Below are positions 9,186-18,170 of a stretch of 64,000 nucleotides of DNA, in pieces. The notes beneath the pieces were generated by a model. That model had not been told where the DNA came from. It saw only the letters and a list, made by a program, of their open reading frames with translations, and did not search any database. Made by a program: the position numbers and the translations under genes. Each line of letters starts with the position of its first letter. The first letter of the stretch is position 1. This DNA comes from Sporosarcina sp. P2 (GTDB taxonomy: Bacteria; Bacillota; Bacilli; Bacillales_A; Planococcaceae): contig NZ_PDYY01000016.1 in the NCBI RefSeq assembly GCF_002743255.1, positions 1 to 64,000 of the forward strand. Reading direction: 5' to 3'.

Positions 9186-10241
9186 TTGAAATTGCTCACA
9201 AAACGTAATATCATGATTGCATTCGGTATCATCGTACTATTGGTTATTATATTCTTTATTTTACCCGTTTCCATTCCTATTATTTTGGCTTTGCTTACGG
9301 CACTATTCTTAGATCCCCTTGTAAAATGGGTAGAAATACGATTTAAGTGGAAGCGTAAAGTTTCTGTTATTGTGAATTTTATCGTATTTGTTGGAATTAG
9401 TGTGCTTGTTCTTTTCTATACCGTCACTACACTCATCGGAAAAATAGTTAATTTCACAAAAGAGATTCCGAATCACTTAAATTCTCTCTCAAGTGTATGG
9501 ATTAACACGCAAAGCAAGCTATTTCAGTACACAGTAGGCATGCCCGAAGATATTTTGGCTATGCTGGAGAACGAATTCAATGAAATTATCGAATCCATTC
9601 GGATTTCTATCATTACACTTTTAAGTTACGATCGAATTTTAGCCATAATATCGGATATCCCCAATTTCCTTGTTAGCTTTATTGTGTTCATGATCGCTTT
9701 ATTTTTGTTCATGTTGGAATTGCCAAACTTGAAGAAAACATTTTACTTTCATTTAACTGAAGCTACTGCAGAAAAAGTCCACTATATGATGAACCGATTA
9801 CGTTTCGTCATAGTAGGATTCGTTAAAGCCCAATTGCTGGTCAGCCTAATTATTCTAGCCGTTTCCTTTATAGGCTTACTCGTAATCATTCCTAAATATG
9901 CAGTAGTGATGGCGTTGGTGATCTGGATTATTGATATCATTCCGATACTCGGCTCGATTATAATTCTCGCGCCTTGGTCGATCTACCAGTATGTTTCAGG
10001 CGATATCGCAATGGGAACAAAATTAGCTATATTAGCTGCAATCCTTTTGATTATCAGAAGAACAGTCGAACCAAAAGTAATGGGCTCACAAATCGGATTG
10101 TCTCCATTACCTACTTTGATTGCAATGTTCATCGGTTTGAAACTTTTCGGTATTCTCGGTTTCTTCATTGGACCATTGCTCGTCATACTTTTTAATACAG
10201 CGAGAGAAGCAGGCATCATTAAACTGAATTTCAAGATTTAA
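9186..10241 (+). CDS. YtvI-like AI-2E family membrane protein
   Basis: A polytopic membrane protein of 351 residues in the AI-2E/PerM transporter family. It has two N-terminal membrane segments, a soluble loop (about residues 90-155), then several C-terminal segments. The family signatures are DIIPILGSIIILAPW and RRTVEPKVMGSQIGLSPLP near the end; this combination is typical of the sporulation protein YtvI and close paralogs. Substrate is unknown and quorum-signal transport should not be assumed. Start is TTG 9186 with GTGGAGG about 10 bases upstream. It is monocistronic between two terminators. Confidence 0.85.
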   Translation: MKLLTKRNIMIAFGIIVLLVIIFFILPVSIPIILALLTALFLDPLVKWVEIRFKWKRKVSVIVNFIVFVGISVLVLFYTVTTLIGKIVNFTKEIPNHLNSLSSVWINTQSKLFQYTVGMPEDILAMLENEFNEIIESIRISIITLLSYDRILAIISDIPNFLVSFIVFMIALFLFMLELPNLKKTFYFHLTEATAEKVHYMMNRLRFVIVGFVKAQLLVSLIILAVSFIGLLVIIPKYAVVMALVIWIIDIIPILGSIIILAPWSIYQYVSGDIAMGTKLAILAAILLIIRRTVEPKVMGSQIGLSPLPTLIAMFIGLKLFGILGFFIGPLLVILFNTAREAGIIKLNFKI

Positions 10242-10245
10242 AACG

Positions 10246-10279
10246 AAAAGGGATATCTCCATAGAGGTATCCCTTTTCA
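10246..10279 (+). terminator. Terminator after the YtvI-like gene
   Basis: Arms 10246-10259 and 10264-10277 (AAAAGGGATATCTC with GAGGTATCCCTTTT) form a long stem with a 4-base loop, 5 bases after the stop codon. Confidence 0.85.
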
Positions 10280-10311
10280 TATGTACAACGTACGACTTTA
10301 TGAATTTGCAA

Positions 10312-10355
10312 GATAAAAAAGACTGAAGCCCACCCTTTAGGGTATGGCTTCAGTC
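10312..10355 (-). terminator. Terminator reading the minus strand
   Basis: GACTGAAGCC (10321-10330) pairs with GGCTTCAGTC (10346-10355), with an inner stem around CCCTTTAGGG. On the minus strand it is followed by a run of T. It lies about 270 bases beyond the ctaG stop, so it may end the ctaG transcript or a short separate transcript. Confidence 0.85.
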
Positions 10356-10627
10356 TAAAAATGAAATATGAAATACTACGAATTACTTTACATACTGAAG
10401 TTGTTTCTCTACTTTTCTTGAAGACATACAGCAACAAGCACATGACGATCCTTGTAATGACTGTAAAAAATCAGATAGCAGATGTAACATGTTTTTTTGG
10501 TATACTCCCATTTTTCTTTGCCGTATCAACTACCATCCAATCGCGACCAAAATAGCAGATAATCTGATGAAAATAGTACCGATGGGCTGAGGGTAGTCCT
10601 ATTACTCGCTAACTCCGTTTTGCACAA
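10356..10627. other. Gap between ctaG and its distal terminator
   Basis: About 270 bases without a convincing gene. On the minus strand a 42-codon frame (10511-10383) contains the Cys cluster SSCACCCMSS, but it lacks a good ribosome-binding site and the other two minus frames also hold short open stretches. No clear promoter was found. It may be 3' untranslated sequence of ctaG, a small RNA or a decayed gene. Confidence 0.4.
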
Positions 10628-11551
10628 TCAGCCATGCATAGTTAAGTTATGGCGTTTGAGTAAATCTTTTCGTGTGATTTCATCCGCATTGTCTTTTTCA
10701 AACTTTGACCAGCTATAGAAAATGCGGCCAATAACGACTACATAAACAAGTTCTTGAATAACTTTCATCAAGATTCCACCTAATTGCTGATCATACAGCG
10801 TAGGCATATTTGTGAATAGTTCAGGTCCCGAGATGCCAAGGCCTGACAGACCTGCTAGAGTTCCGCTTGGTACACAGAGTGCCATCGCTTGCAGCCATGC
10901 TTCACCACTGCTATACGTTTCATACACCGGTACGTCCACGAAGATGATTAACGAACAAGCAGGTGTAATGAGCAATGCACTCAATATTACATATCCTATT
11001 TTTTTCAAACCGTGTAGTTGCGGTTGTCCTTTTACTGTATTCACTACTGGCCACCAAAGACAAATAGCAGAGAAGAACAGTGTGATAGTGAACAGCGTGT
11101 GTAAAGGCAAACTCAACTTCACTTGATCCAGAATGAGTGGATAGTGATACATCGAAAACATAAATGTAAACAGTAATAAACTAACGAGCGGTTTAGTTAA
11201 TAGCATGAATACTTTCTTGAACATCGTGAATGATAAAAGTTTTTCCCATACCCAGTTCGGTATGCCAATTATGAAGAACGGTGCTACAATCAAAAGCAAT
11301 ATAGCCATTTGAGCCATATGGACAGAAAATAAAATATGACCGATTAAATCCATGGGTGAGCCTTTGACAATATACAGTAACAGCATGGAAGCTAAAAAAT
11401 ACACGGCCTGTCGTTTCGTTAACGGCTGTGACCCCTCAAATCGATCTCGCCATTTAACCGTTATGAGATAATATAGAACAATTCCAAGTGCTATGGCTAT
11501 TAAGAAATAAGGACTCCACAAAGCCCTAAAACCAAAAATACTTAACGGCAA
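10628..11551 (-). CDS. ctaG: Cytochrome c oxidase assembly factor CtaG
   Basis: CtaG (caa3 type) is a polytopic membrane protein needed for formation of active cytochrome caa3 oxidase, probably in copper delivery to subunit I. About 307 residues with some seven membrane segments. Family features include FSVHMAQMAILLLIVAPFF, MFSMYHYPLILDQ and the conserved tail GISGPELFTNMPTLYDQQLG. TTG 11551 is preferred because AAAGGAG lies about 11 bases upstream; GTG 11560 sits in that site. It has its own sigma-A promoter and is separated from ctaF by a terminator, so it can be expressed apart from the structural genes. Confidence 0.94.
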   Translation of the reverse strand: MPLSIFGFRALWSPYFLIAIALGIVLYYLITVKWRDRFEGSQPLTKRQAVYFLASMLLLYIVKGSPMDLIGHILFSVHMAQMAILLLIVAPFFIIGIPNWVWEKLLSFTMFKKVFMLLTKPLVSLLLFTFMFSMYHYPLILDQVKLSLPLHTLFTITLFFSAICLWWPVVNTVKGQPQLHGLKKIGYVILSALLITPACSLIIFVDVPVYETYSSGEAWLQAMALCVPSGTLAGLSGLGISGPELFTNMPTLYDQQLGGILMKVIQELVYVVVIGRIFYSWSKFEKDNADEITRKDLLKRHNLTMHG

Positions 11552-11667
11552 AACAATCACTCTCCTTTAATAATTAACCCACTAAATCTATTCTGTGTGT
11601 AATACGGAGTTATTTACAATTGATATTCGATCACAGCACGAAGTCGACAAAGTTCTTACCTATGCCT

Positions 11668-11696
11668 ATTATACGAGCATATAGCTCATAACTCAA
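11668..11696 (-). promoter_or_regulatory. Sigma-A promoter of ctaG inside an inverted repeat
   Basis: On the minus strand TTGAGT (11696-11691), 17 bases, TATAAT (11673-11668). The promoter is flanked by arms GACAAAGTTC (11646-11655) and GAACTTTGAC (11702-11711), which match 9 of 10 as an inverted repeat. Confidence 0.75.
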
Positions 11697-11731
11697 TGTA
11701 CGAACTTTGACAATTTCATCTAAAAGTGAAT

Positions 11732-11762
11732 AGAAAAAGAGCTTATGGAAGAATCCATAAGC
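11732..11762 (-). terminator. Terminator of the ctaCDEF genes
   Basis: GCTTATGGA (11741-11749) pairs with TCCATAAGC (11754-11762), followed on the minus strand by CTTTTTC. It lies just beyond the ctaF stop. Confidence 0.88.
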
Positions 11763-11774
11763 CCTTTCTATTGC

Positions 11775-12122
11775 TTACCACCAAACGATTGTTACAAATG
11801 TTAGTGGGATCAAAAATCCTAACATTGCACCTGTAAACATAAACATTTGTGGTACGCCATGTCCTTTTTCATTCATATGCATGAAGTAGTATAGTTGAAG
11901 ACCAACTTGTACAGCTGCAAAGAGGAATAATGTTGGAATAACAAAAAATTTCGAGAAACCAGCAACGTCATTTAGATGAGCAAACACCATAGAAAATGAT
12001 ACAAGTGTTAAGAAAATCATCAGCGCAAACATCGCAATTTGGCTGCGCATTGATTCTTTTGCTCGACGTTGAGACAGTGACTGTTCTGCAGGAGATCTTT
12101 TAATCATTTGAACTTCTGACAT
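11775..12122 (-). CDS. ctaF: Cytochrome c oxidase subunit IV CtaF
   Basis: The small bacterial subunit IVB of the caa3 oxidase, 115 residues. It has a polar N-terminus (MSEVQMIKRSPAEQ) and three membrane segments, the last ending LIPLTFVTIVWW; the YYFMHMNEKG loop between segments two and three is typical. Its ATG at 12122 overlaps the ctaE stop (TGATG), so translation is probably coupled. The longer upstream frame lies within ctaE and is not used. Confidence 0.95.
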   Translation of the reverse strand: MSEVQMIKRSPAEQSLSQRRAKESMRSQIAMFALMIFLTLVSFSMVFAHLNDVAGFSKFFVIPTLFLFAAVQVGLQLYYFMHMNEKGHGVPQMFMFTGAMLGFLIPLTFVTIVWW

Positions 12123-12748
12123 CAACCGACCACTCCCATCAAGTAGACTACAGTAAAGATGAATACCCAAACTACGTCAATGAAGTGCCAATAAAGTGAA
12201 AATGTATAATATTTAGTTGCGTTATACAAATTCAATCCACGCTTTGAGTTACGGAAGATCAACAAAGTGACCCATACTAAACCAATTGCTACGTGGAACC
12301 CGTGTGTTCCTACTAATGTATAAAACGCGGAACTGAACGCACTATTACTGAAAGTAAATCCTTCTTGAACGTAATGAGAGAACTCATATACTTCTAACAT
12401 CAAGAATCCAAGTCCTAATAATGCTGTTAGACCTAACCATAGTTGCATTTTTTTGAAATTGAAACTCTTCAAGTGATACATTGCGTAGACACTTGTAAGT
12501 GACGATGTTAAAAGAAGCATAGTCATCACAAATACTAACGGCAATGTGTATAGTTCTTGCGTTGTGAAACCAAAGCCACTCGGGCCTTTGTTTTTCAAAG
12601 CCATATACGTTGCGAACAACGTAGCGAAGAGAATTGTCTCTCCGCCAAGGAATAGCCAGAAACCAACGAATTTATTCTTTGCTTCCAAAGTAGCTCTCTC
12701 TGGATGAGCGGGCCACGTTTCAGGGGTGAATTTTGTATTCAAATCCAT
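12122..12748 (-). CDS. ctaE: Cytochrome c oxidase subunit III CtaE
   Basis: Subunit III of caa3 oxidase in the cytoplasmic membrane, 208 residues with five membrane helices. Recognisable stretches are FWLFLGGETILFATLFATYM near the start, LVGTHGFHVAIGLVWV (COX3 HGxHV motif) and LYWHFIDVVWVFIFTVVYL at the end. It overlaps ctaD (stop and start share base 12748) and ctaF, typical of tight coupling in this operon. Confidence 0.97.
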   Translation of the reverse strand: MDLNTKFTPETWPAHPERATLEAKNKFVGFWLFLGGETILFATLFATYMALKNKGPSGFGFTTQELYTLPLVFVMTMLLLTSSLTSVYAMYHLKSFNFKKMQLWLGLTALLGLGFLMLEVYEFSHYVQEGFTFSNSAFSSAFYTLVGTHGFHVAIGLVWVTLLIFRNSKRGLNLYNATKYYTFSLYWHFIDVVWVFIFTVVYLMGVVG

Positions 12749-14625
12749 TAGTTACGCCCCCTTTTAAAATTTTCTTGATCTTGCAAGATTTGTTCTTTTG
12801 TAACATAGTAACCAAGGTCATCTTTCACTGAACGAGTTGCCATTGTTACGAACGTGAAAGCAAGACCAAAGATCAATACTCCTAATCCCCATGAAGTTTC
12901 CTGGTGGAACATTGCACCGAATCCAGCGATGAATAATCCAAGACTCATCAACATTGGGATAATTGAACCGTGTGGCATATGAATGTCCGTAATAGGTTCA
13001 GCTGGTGTAATCATTTCCTTACTACCTTCCATCTTCTCAACCCACAATGTATCCAATCCACGGATTAATGGTGTTGCAGGGAAGTTATAGAAAGGTGGTG
13101 GTGATGGAATCGCCCACTCAAGTGTACGTCCGTCTCCCCAAGGGTCATTTCCAACACGCTCATTTTTAACAGTTGTCATAATGATGTTGATTACCATGAC
13201 TGTAAATCCAATTGCCATTAAAAGCGCACCGATTGTACTGATAAAGTTTGCAAGGTTCCAACCTTGTCCATCCATGAACGTCCAAACACGACGTGGCATT
13301 CCCCAGAAACCTAACCAGTGTTGAATTAGGAATGTCAGGTGGAAACCGATAAAGAAGAATACGAAAGTGATTTTACCTAAAAACTCATTCAAAATCGTAC
13401 CGAACATTTTTGGCCACCAGTAGTGAAGGCCTGCAAAAATGGCAAGTACTACCCCACCTACAATTACGTAGTGGAAGTGAGCTACGATGAAATAAGAATC
13501 GTGTAACTGATAATCAAGTGGTGCTGCCCCTTGCATTACGCCTGTTACTCCACCCATTACGAATGAAGGAATAAAACCTAAAGCATAGAGCATTGGAGTC
13601 GTAACTTTAATACTACCGCCCCAAATTGTAAGCAACCAGTTAAAGATTTTAACACCTGTCGGTACAGCAATTGCCATTGTCGCTACCGCGAAGATTGCGT
13701 TTGCTGTCGGCCCAAGACCAACTGTAAACATATGGTGAGCCCATACCATGAAGCCTAGGAAACCAATTAACACTGTAGCGAATACCATTGCTGTGTAACC
13801 GAAAAGACGTTTCCGTGAAAATACAGAGAATATCTCAGAGAAAATACCGAATGCTGGCAAAATCAAGATATATACTTCAGGGTGACCGAAAATCCAGAAA
13901 ATATGCTCCCAGATAATCGTGTTTCCGCCCATCGTATGGTCAAAGAAGTTACCACTAAACATACGGTCAAACGTTAGGAAGAATAATCCAACAGTCAACG
14001 GAGGGAATGCGAATAAAATCATTGCAGACGCAACAAACGTAGTCCATGTAAACAAAGGCATACGCATATACGTCATCCCTGGTGCACGCATGTTAATGAT
14101 TGTTACAAGGAAGTTAATCCCTGCCATCAACGTACCACCACCCGCGATTTGTAAACCGATTGCATAGAAATCAACACCATGTCCTGGCGAGTGAAGTGAT
14201 AACGATGCATAAGATGTCCAACCAGCATCTGGAACTTCACCGAATAACCAAGAGATATTAAGGAATAAACCACCAAATGCGAACATCCAAAAACCTAATG
14301 AGTTAATGAATGGGAACGCTACGTCACGTGCTCCGATTTGAAGAGGCATGATCGCGTTCATAAAGCCAAAGAGAATCGGCATTGCTGCTAAGAAAATCAT
14401 GGTCGTTCCGTGCATTGTAATTAAGTCATTAAAAAGCCCTGCGCTTACGAGATCGTTGTTTGGTGTTATTAACTGAAGACGAATGATCATCGCTTCAATA
14501 CCACCTAGAACGAAGAAGAATAATCCCCCGAGGAGATACAGAATTCCGATCTTCTTATGGTCGACTGTTGTCAGCCAATCCCATAGTGTTGCGCCAAAGC
14601 CACTTTTTTGAGCAACTGAACTCAC
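12748..14625 (-). CDS. ctaD: Cytochrome c oxidase subunit I CtaD
   Basis: The catalytic subunit that reduces O2 to water and pumps protons, carrying heme a and the heme a3-CuB centre. At 625 residues it has the long Bacillus-type form with extra C-terminal membrane helices. Ligands are visible: His in TMHGTTMIF, the HPEVY motif with the cross-linked His-Tyr pair in WIFGHPEVYILILPAFG, the CuB histidine pair in VWAHHMF, and the heme histidines in HDSYFIVAHFHYV. It lies 33 bases after ctaC and overlaps ctaE. The ATG at 14625 follows a GGAGG-type site. Confidence 0.98.
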   Translation of the reverse strand: MSSVAQKSGFGATLWDWLTTVDHKKIGILYLLGGLFFFVLGGIEAMIIRLQLITPNNDLVSAGLFNDLITMHGTTMIFLAAMPILFGFMNAIMPLQIGARDVAFPFINSLGFWMFAFGGLFLNISWLFGEVPDAGWTSYASLSLHSPGHGVDFYAIGLQIAGGGTLMAGINFLVTIINMRAPGMTYMRMPLFTWTTFVASAMILFAFPPLTVGLFFLTFDRMFSGNFFDHTMGGNTIIWEHIFWIFGHPEVYILILPAFGIFSEIFSVFSRKRLFGYTAMVFATVLIGFLGFMVWAHHMFTVGLGPTANAIFAVATMAIAVPTGVKIFNWLLTIWGGSIKVTTPMLYALGFIPSFVMGGVTGVMQGAAPLDYQLHDSYFIVAHFHYVIVGGVVLAIFAGLHYWWPKMFGTILNEFLGKITFVFFFIGFHLTFLIQHWLGFWGMPRRVWTFMDGQGWNLANFISTIGALLMAIGFTVMVINIIMTTVKNERVGNDPWGDGRTLEWAIPSPPPFYNFPATPLIRGLDTLWVEKMEGSKEMITPAEPITDIHMPHGSIIPMLMSLGLFIAGFGAMFHQETSWGLGVLIFGLAFTFVTMATRSVKDDLGYYVTKEQILQDQENFKRGRN

Positions 14626-14658
14626 TGTGTTACCTCCTATTCAATTTCCGTTTGAAAA

Positions 14659-15726
14659 TTATTTTGCAACTTTTAAGCCCATTAAGTATTCAGCTAATGC
14701 ATCTAAGTCTTCATCAGAAATTTGATCTTTACTGAATGAAGGCATCGTGTTGCCTGGTTTATGTTTCTGTGTATCACGAATCCAATCTTTCAAGTTCTCT
14801 TCATCGTGTTCAAGGAAGCCTGCTACACGATTACGATCACCGAATGAAGCCAAGTTTGGTCCTTGTGCACCAGATTCACCTACACCTGAAACTGCGTGAC
14901 AACCGATACAGCTTTGAGAGAAGACTTTTTCGCCGTCAGCATTTGCAACAACAGGTTCTTCTGCAGTTTTTTGCATAGCTGTAACCCAGCTGTCAAATTG
15001 ATCTCTCGGTAATGTTTTCACTTTAAAATCCATCAATGCGTGAGAAGGTCCACATAGCTCAGCACATTTTCCGTAGAAGACGCCATCTTTCAAACCATCG
15101 GATTCTTTCTCAAATGACAGATAGAATTTATTTACGTTCTCCACGTTCGTATCTAGCTTACCGCCAACTGACGGAATCCAGAATGAGTGCTTTACGTCCG
15201 CTGCGATCAAGTTGAAGTAAACTTTTTCATCAGTAGGTACTACTAGTTCCTGAGCTGTAACAATACCTAGATCAGGATACTCGAACTCCCACCAATATAA
15301 CTTCGCAGTAACATCTACTACTAGATTCTCAGCGTTGCCTTCTTCATCAACTGCTCCCATTGCTTTCACATCACCTAATTTATACGTGTAGTGAACGGTA
15401 GGAATAGCAAGAATCAAAAGTAATACGATTGGAATGAATGTCCAAATCAGCTCAAGTGTGTGACTTCCTTCCACTTGCTCTGGTATATGATCTTCACCCA
15501 ACTTGGAACGTCTGAAGCGGAATAATGCAACAGTGTAAATAATTACTACTACAATGATAACCAGTAACATGATTCCTGATGCTAATAGCAACAACTTGAA
15601 CTGGTCATTAGCGACTTGTCCAGCTGGTTGGAAGGTTGAAATTTCTTCATTACCACAACCTGCCATGAACACAGCGAAAAGCGCTAGTAAAGAAAAGAGA
15701 CGCCACTTTTTGAGTCCTTTAATCAT
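14659..15726 (-). CDS. ctaC: Cytochrome c oxidase subunit II CtaC with fused cytochrome c domain
   Basis: Subunit II accepts electrons at the CuA site and, in the caa3 type, through a fused cytochrome c. The 355 residues comprise a lipoprotein signal with lipobox (FAVFMAGC), two membrane helices, the CuA cupredoxin domain with ligands in VKHSFW and GKCAELCGPSHALM, and a C-terminal heme c domain with CIGCH near residue 274 and a distal Met in NTMPSF. The protein is therefore lipid-anchored, with its redox domains outside. It precedes ctaD in the operon. Confidence 0.98.
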   Translation of the reverse strand: MIKGLKKWRLFSLLALFAVFMAGCGNEEISTFQPAGQVANDQFKLLLLASGIMLLVIIVVVIIYTVALFRFRRSKLGEDHIPEQVEGSHTLELIWTFIPIVLLLILAIPTVHYTYKLGDVKAMGAVDEEGNAENLVVDVTAKLYWWEFEYPDLGIVTAQELVVPTDEKVYFNLIAADVKHSFWIPSVGGKLDTNVENVNKFYLSFEKESDGLKDGVFYGKCAELCGPSHALMDFKVKTLPRDQFDSWVTAMQKTAEEPVVANADGEKVFSQSCIGCHAVSGVGESGAQGPNLASFGDRNRVAGFLEHDEENLKDWIRDTQKHKPGNTMPSFSKDQISDEDLDALAEYLMGLKVAK

Positions 15727-15828
15727 CGCTAACTAATACCTCTCTTTCTAAAAAAATGTTTTTCTACTCTGGAGGACTGAGTGCCCCATTATGATGAATT
15801 CCTGTTTTAAAGAAAGAATTCCGATACG

Positions 15829-16746
15829 TTAGATGAATATAGAGAAAATAATCATGGATACAAACAAGATTGTCATATAGTTTAAAGAATATACGAACAT
15901 TCCCGTCGCCCATTTCAAATCTTCTTTGGCCTTAAATCCTTTAATAGATAAATAAAGCCATCCAACATTCAACAGTGTTGCAAATACTATAAAGCCGGTA
16001 CCGAGCTGTGGTAATAAGAAAGGCAGTGGAAATAGTAGCAATACCCACATAAGCATCGACTTCTTCGTCCGCTCAAACCCCTTAACTACTGGTAACATCG
16101 GAATGTTAGCCGCCCGATACTCTTCTGTTCTACGCATAGCCAACGCATAGAAATGCGGTGGTTGCCATATGAACATAATTAAAAACAATGCCCACGCTCC
16201 CATTGGCAGTGTAGGATCAACAGCTGCCCATCCGATTAGGGGTGGAATTGCTCCTGAAAGACTTCCTACTACGGTATTGCTTACGTGCTTACGTTTAGAC
16301 CACATGGAATACAAAACAACATAAGCGAATACACCCAAGATGCCAAGCCAACCTGCCATAGGTGATGCAGAGAATAGTAATACTTCTCCAGCCAGCAGGA
16401 ATGTAACAGCTAGCGTCATCACAGCGGGAGCTTTAAATCTACCTGTTACTGTCGGTCTCGACTTCGTTCTCGACATGACGGGATCAATATCGCGATCAAT
16501 CAAGTTATTCATAGCGCCCGAAGATGCGATGATCAATCCAGTACCTAGAATTGCAAATACCAGTAGATCCAAGTTATGGAGAAAACTTTTACCAGTGAAT
16601 TGAAATGCCAAAAAAAGACCGGTGAACGTAGTGATCAAGTTCGAGTTGACAATACCTATTTTGATCAGCGCCAAAAAGTCTTTCCACAAGGTAATGGTTT
16701 CTACTTTTGGATCTGCAACTGTCGAAAGCGTTCGACCGTTTGACAT
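15829..16746 (-). CDS. ctaB: Protoheme IX farnesyltransferase CtaB
   Basis: CtaB attaches a farnesyl group to heme B to give heme O, the precursor of heme A. This 305-residue UbiA-family membrane protein has the Asp-rich motif NNLIDRDIDPVMSRTKSRP near residue 80 and the second motif region YSMWSKRKH. ATG 16746 is preceded by AAAGGAGGG, which fixes the start. It lies 102 bases upstream of ctaC on the same strand and is divergent from ctaA. Confidence 0.96.
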   Translation of the reverse strand: MSNGRTLSTVADPKVETITLWKDFLALIKIGIVNSNLITTFTGLFLAFQFTGKSFLHNLDLLVFAILGTGLIIASSGAMNNLIDRDIDPVMSRTKSRPTVTGRFKAPAVMTLAVTFLLAGEVLLFSASPMAGWLGILGVFAYVVLYSMWSKRKHVSNTVVGSLSGAIPPLIGWAAVDPTLPMGAWALFLIMFIWQPPHFYALAMRRTEEYRAANIPMLPVVKGFERTKKSMLMWVLLLFPLPFLLPQLGTGFIVFATLLNVGWLYLSIKGFKAKEDLKWATGMFVYSLNYMTILFVSMIIFSIFI

Positions 16747-17153
16747 AATAACCCTCCTTTCAAAGTTTTCAGCAAAGACCCTATCACCTACTATATCTAA
16801 AATCGTCCGGAATTTCCAGACCATTTCTCAATTTATAGCGGTTTATGCAACCTTTGTGTCTTTATCATTCACCTTCTATATAGTAATGCATTTCTGGCAC
16901 TCATTTGTGAAGTTAAAGAGACTATTTTATGAACAATTTGTGAAAAGCCTTATACATCAGTGGTTTATTAGCTTCTTGCATTGTGTTTCTGTTATTTTTT
17001 CGTTATCATAAAGCTTGCAATAGATGCTTCAATTCCGCGGAAACCATCGAGATTTAGCTATACATCTCTATATAATCATTTTTGGAATTCAGGCAATTTT
17101 TTACGTAAATCGACCTTTTGATGGTCAATTCAATAGAAGAAGGTGTTTCGTAC
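16747..17153. promoter_or_regulatory. Divergent ctaB/ctaA control region
   Basis: About 400 bases between the two start codons. A TATAAT stands at 17071-17076 on the + strand, 78 bases before the ctaA start, but without a clear -35. On the minus strand TATAGT occurs near the ctaB leader, also with a weak -35. In B. subtilis this region is controlled by ResD and CcpA; no such site can be assigned by eye here. Confidence 0.5.
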
Positions 17154-18065
17154 TTGCGATATAACAGATTTTTAAAATGGTTTGGGGTAGCTTCTACGAT
17201 TGGAATGCTCGCAATCTTACTCGGCGGAGCGCTAGTTACCAAAACCGACAGTGGTATGGGGTGTGGAAGACATTGGCCAGGTTGTAATGGACAACTTATT
17301 CCTGACGACATCACAGCGGAAGTTTTAATTGAATTCTCACACCGGATAGTTACAGGTTCAGTAGGTATTTTCATCGTCATACTGGCTATATGGTCGTGGA
17401 GGGCACTTGGTCATGTTCGCGAAACAAAGTTTTTAGCTTTCATGGCAGTATTTTTCTTGATTCTACAAGCATTGATCGGAGCAGCTCAAGTATTATGGGG
17501 ACAAGGTGATTTTATCTTGGCCTTGCACTTTGGGATTTCGCTCATTTCCTTTGCGTCCGTCTTCCTATTAACTTTATTGGTGTTTGAAGTAGACCAGAAA
17601 TTTGATACAGATAAAATACGCATAGACAAAACATTACGTTTCCACACAATTGGCGTAACTATTTATTCTTACTTTGTTATATACACAGGTGCTCTTGTTC
17701 GTCATACTAGTTCGGGCCTTATATGTTCTGACTGGCCTTTATGCCGGAATAACGAATTTAGCTTACCGAACAATATGTATGAGTGGATACAGATGGGTCA
17801 CCGTTTAGCCGCAGCATTGATTGTCATATGGATTGGATTCATTGCAATTAAAGCCATTAAACATTATAGTGATCAACGTGTTATTTACTGGGGTTGGATT
17901 ACCGCATTTGGCCTAGTACTCGCACAAGCGACCACAGGGATGATTGTCGTACTGACTAAATTAAATCTCTATTTCGCATTGCTACATTCCTTGTTCATCA
18001 CTTTATTATTTGGCTTATTAACGTATCTAGTTCTTCTAGTCTCTCGCAGCCGGCAGAAGAAGTAA
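17154..18065 (+). CDS. ctaA: Heme A synthase CtaA
   Basis: CtaA oxidises the C8 methyl of heme O to a formyl group, giving heme A. The 303-residue protein has eight membrane helices in two similar halves. It shows the Cys pair in the first external loop (GCGRHWPGC) with the adjacent EFSHRIVTG, and the heme histidine in MGHRLAAA of the second half; a second Cys pair is in SGLICSDWPLC. TTG 17154 is selected because AAGGTG lies 8 bases upstream and the N-terminus then matches the family; the longer frame from 17118 has no ribosome-binding site. Confidence 0.95.
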   Translation: MRYNRFLKWFGVASTIGMLAILLGGALVTKTDSGMGCGRHWPGCNGQLIPDDITAEVLIEFSHRIVTGSVGIFIVILAIWSWRALGHVRETKFLAFMAVFFLILQALIGAAQVLWGQGDFILALHFGISLISFASVFLLTLLVFEVDQKFDTDKIRIDKTLRFHTIGVTIYSYFVIYTGALVRHTSSGLICSDWPLCRNNEFSLPNNMYEWIQMGHRLAAALIVIWIGFIAIKAIKHYSDQRVIYWGWITAFGLVLAQATTGMIVVLTKLNLYFALLHSLFITLLFGLLTYLVLLVSRSRQKK

Positions 18066-18070
18066 GTGAG

Positions 18071-18113
18071 GAGCGTGTAACAACTGTTTTAAAGGTTGTG
18101 ACGCGCTTTTTGT
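18071..18113 (+). terminator. Terminator of ctaA
   Basis: AGCGTGT and ACAAC arms pair with GTTGT and ACGCGCT, followed by TTTTT, a few bases beyond the ctaA stop. Confidence 0.82.
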
Positions 18114-18126
18114 ATAAGTTATATAG

Positions 18127-18170
18127 AAAAACAGCTTCCACAGTCATAACGACATGTGGAAGCTGTTTTT
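18127..18170 (-). terminator. Terminator of pyc
   Basis: A 15-bp perfect inverted repeat (AAAACAGCTTCCACA, 18127-18141, with its complement ending at 18169). Its edge overlaps the pyc stop codon. It can act on both strands. Confidence 0.9.
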
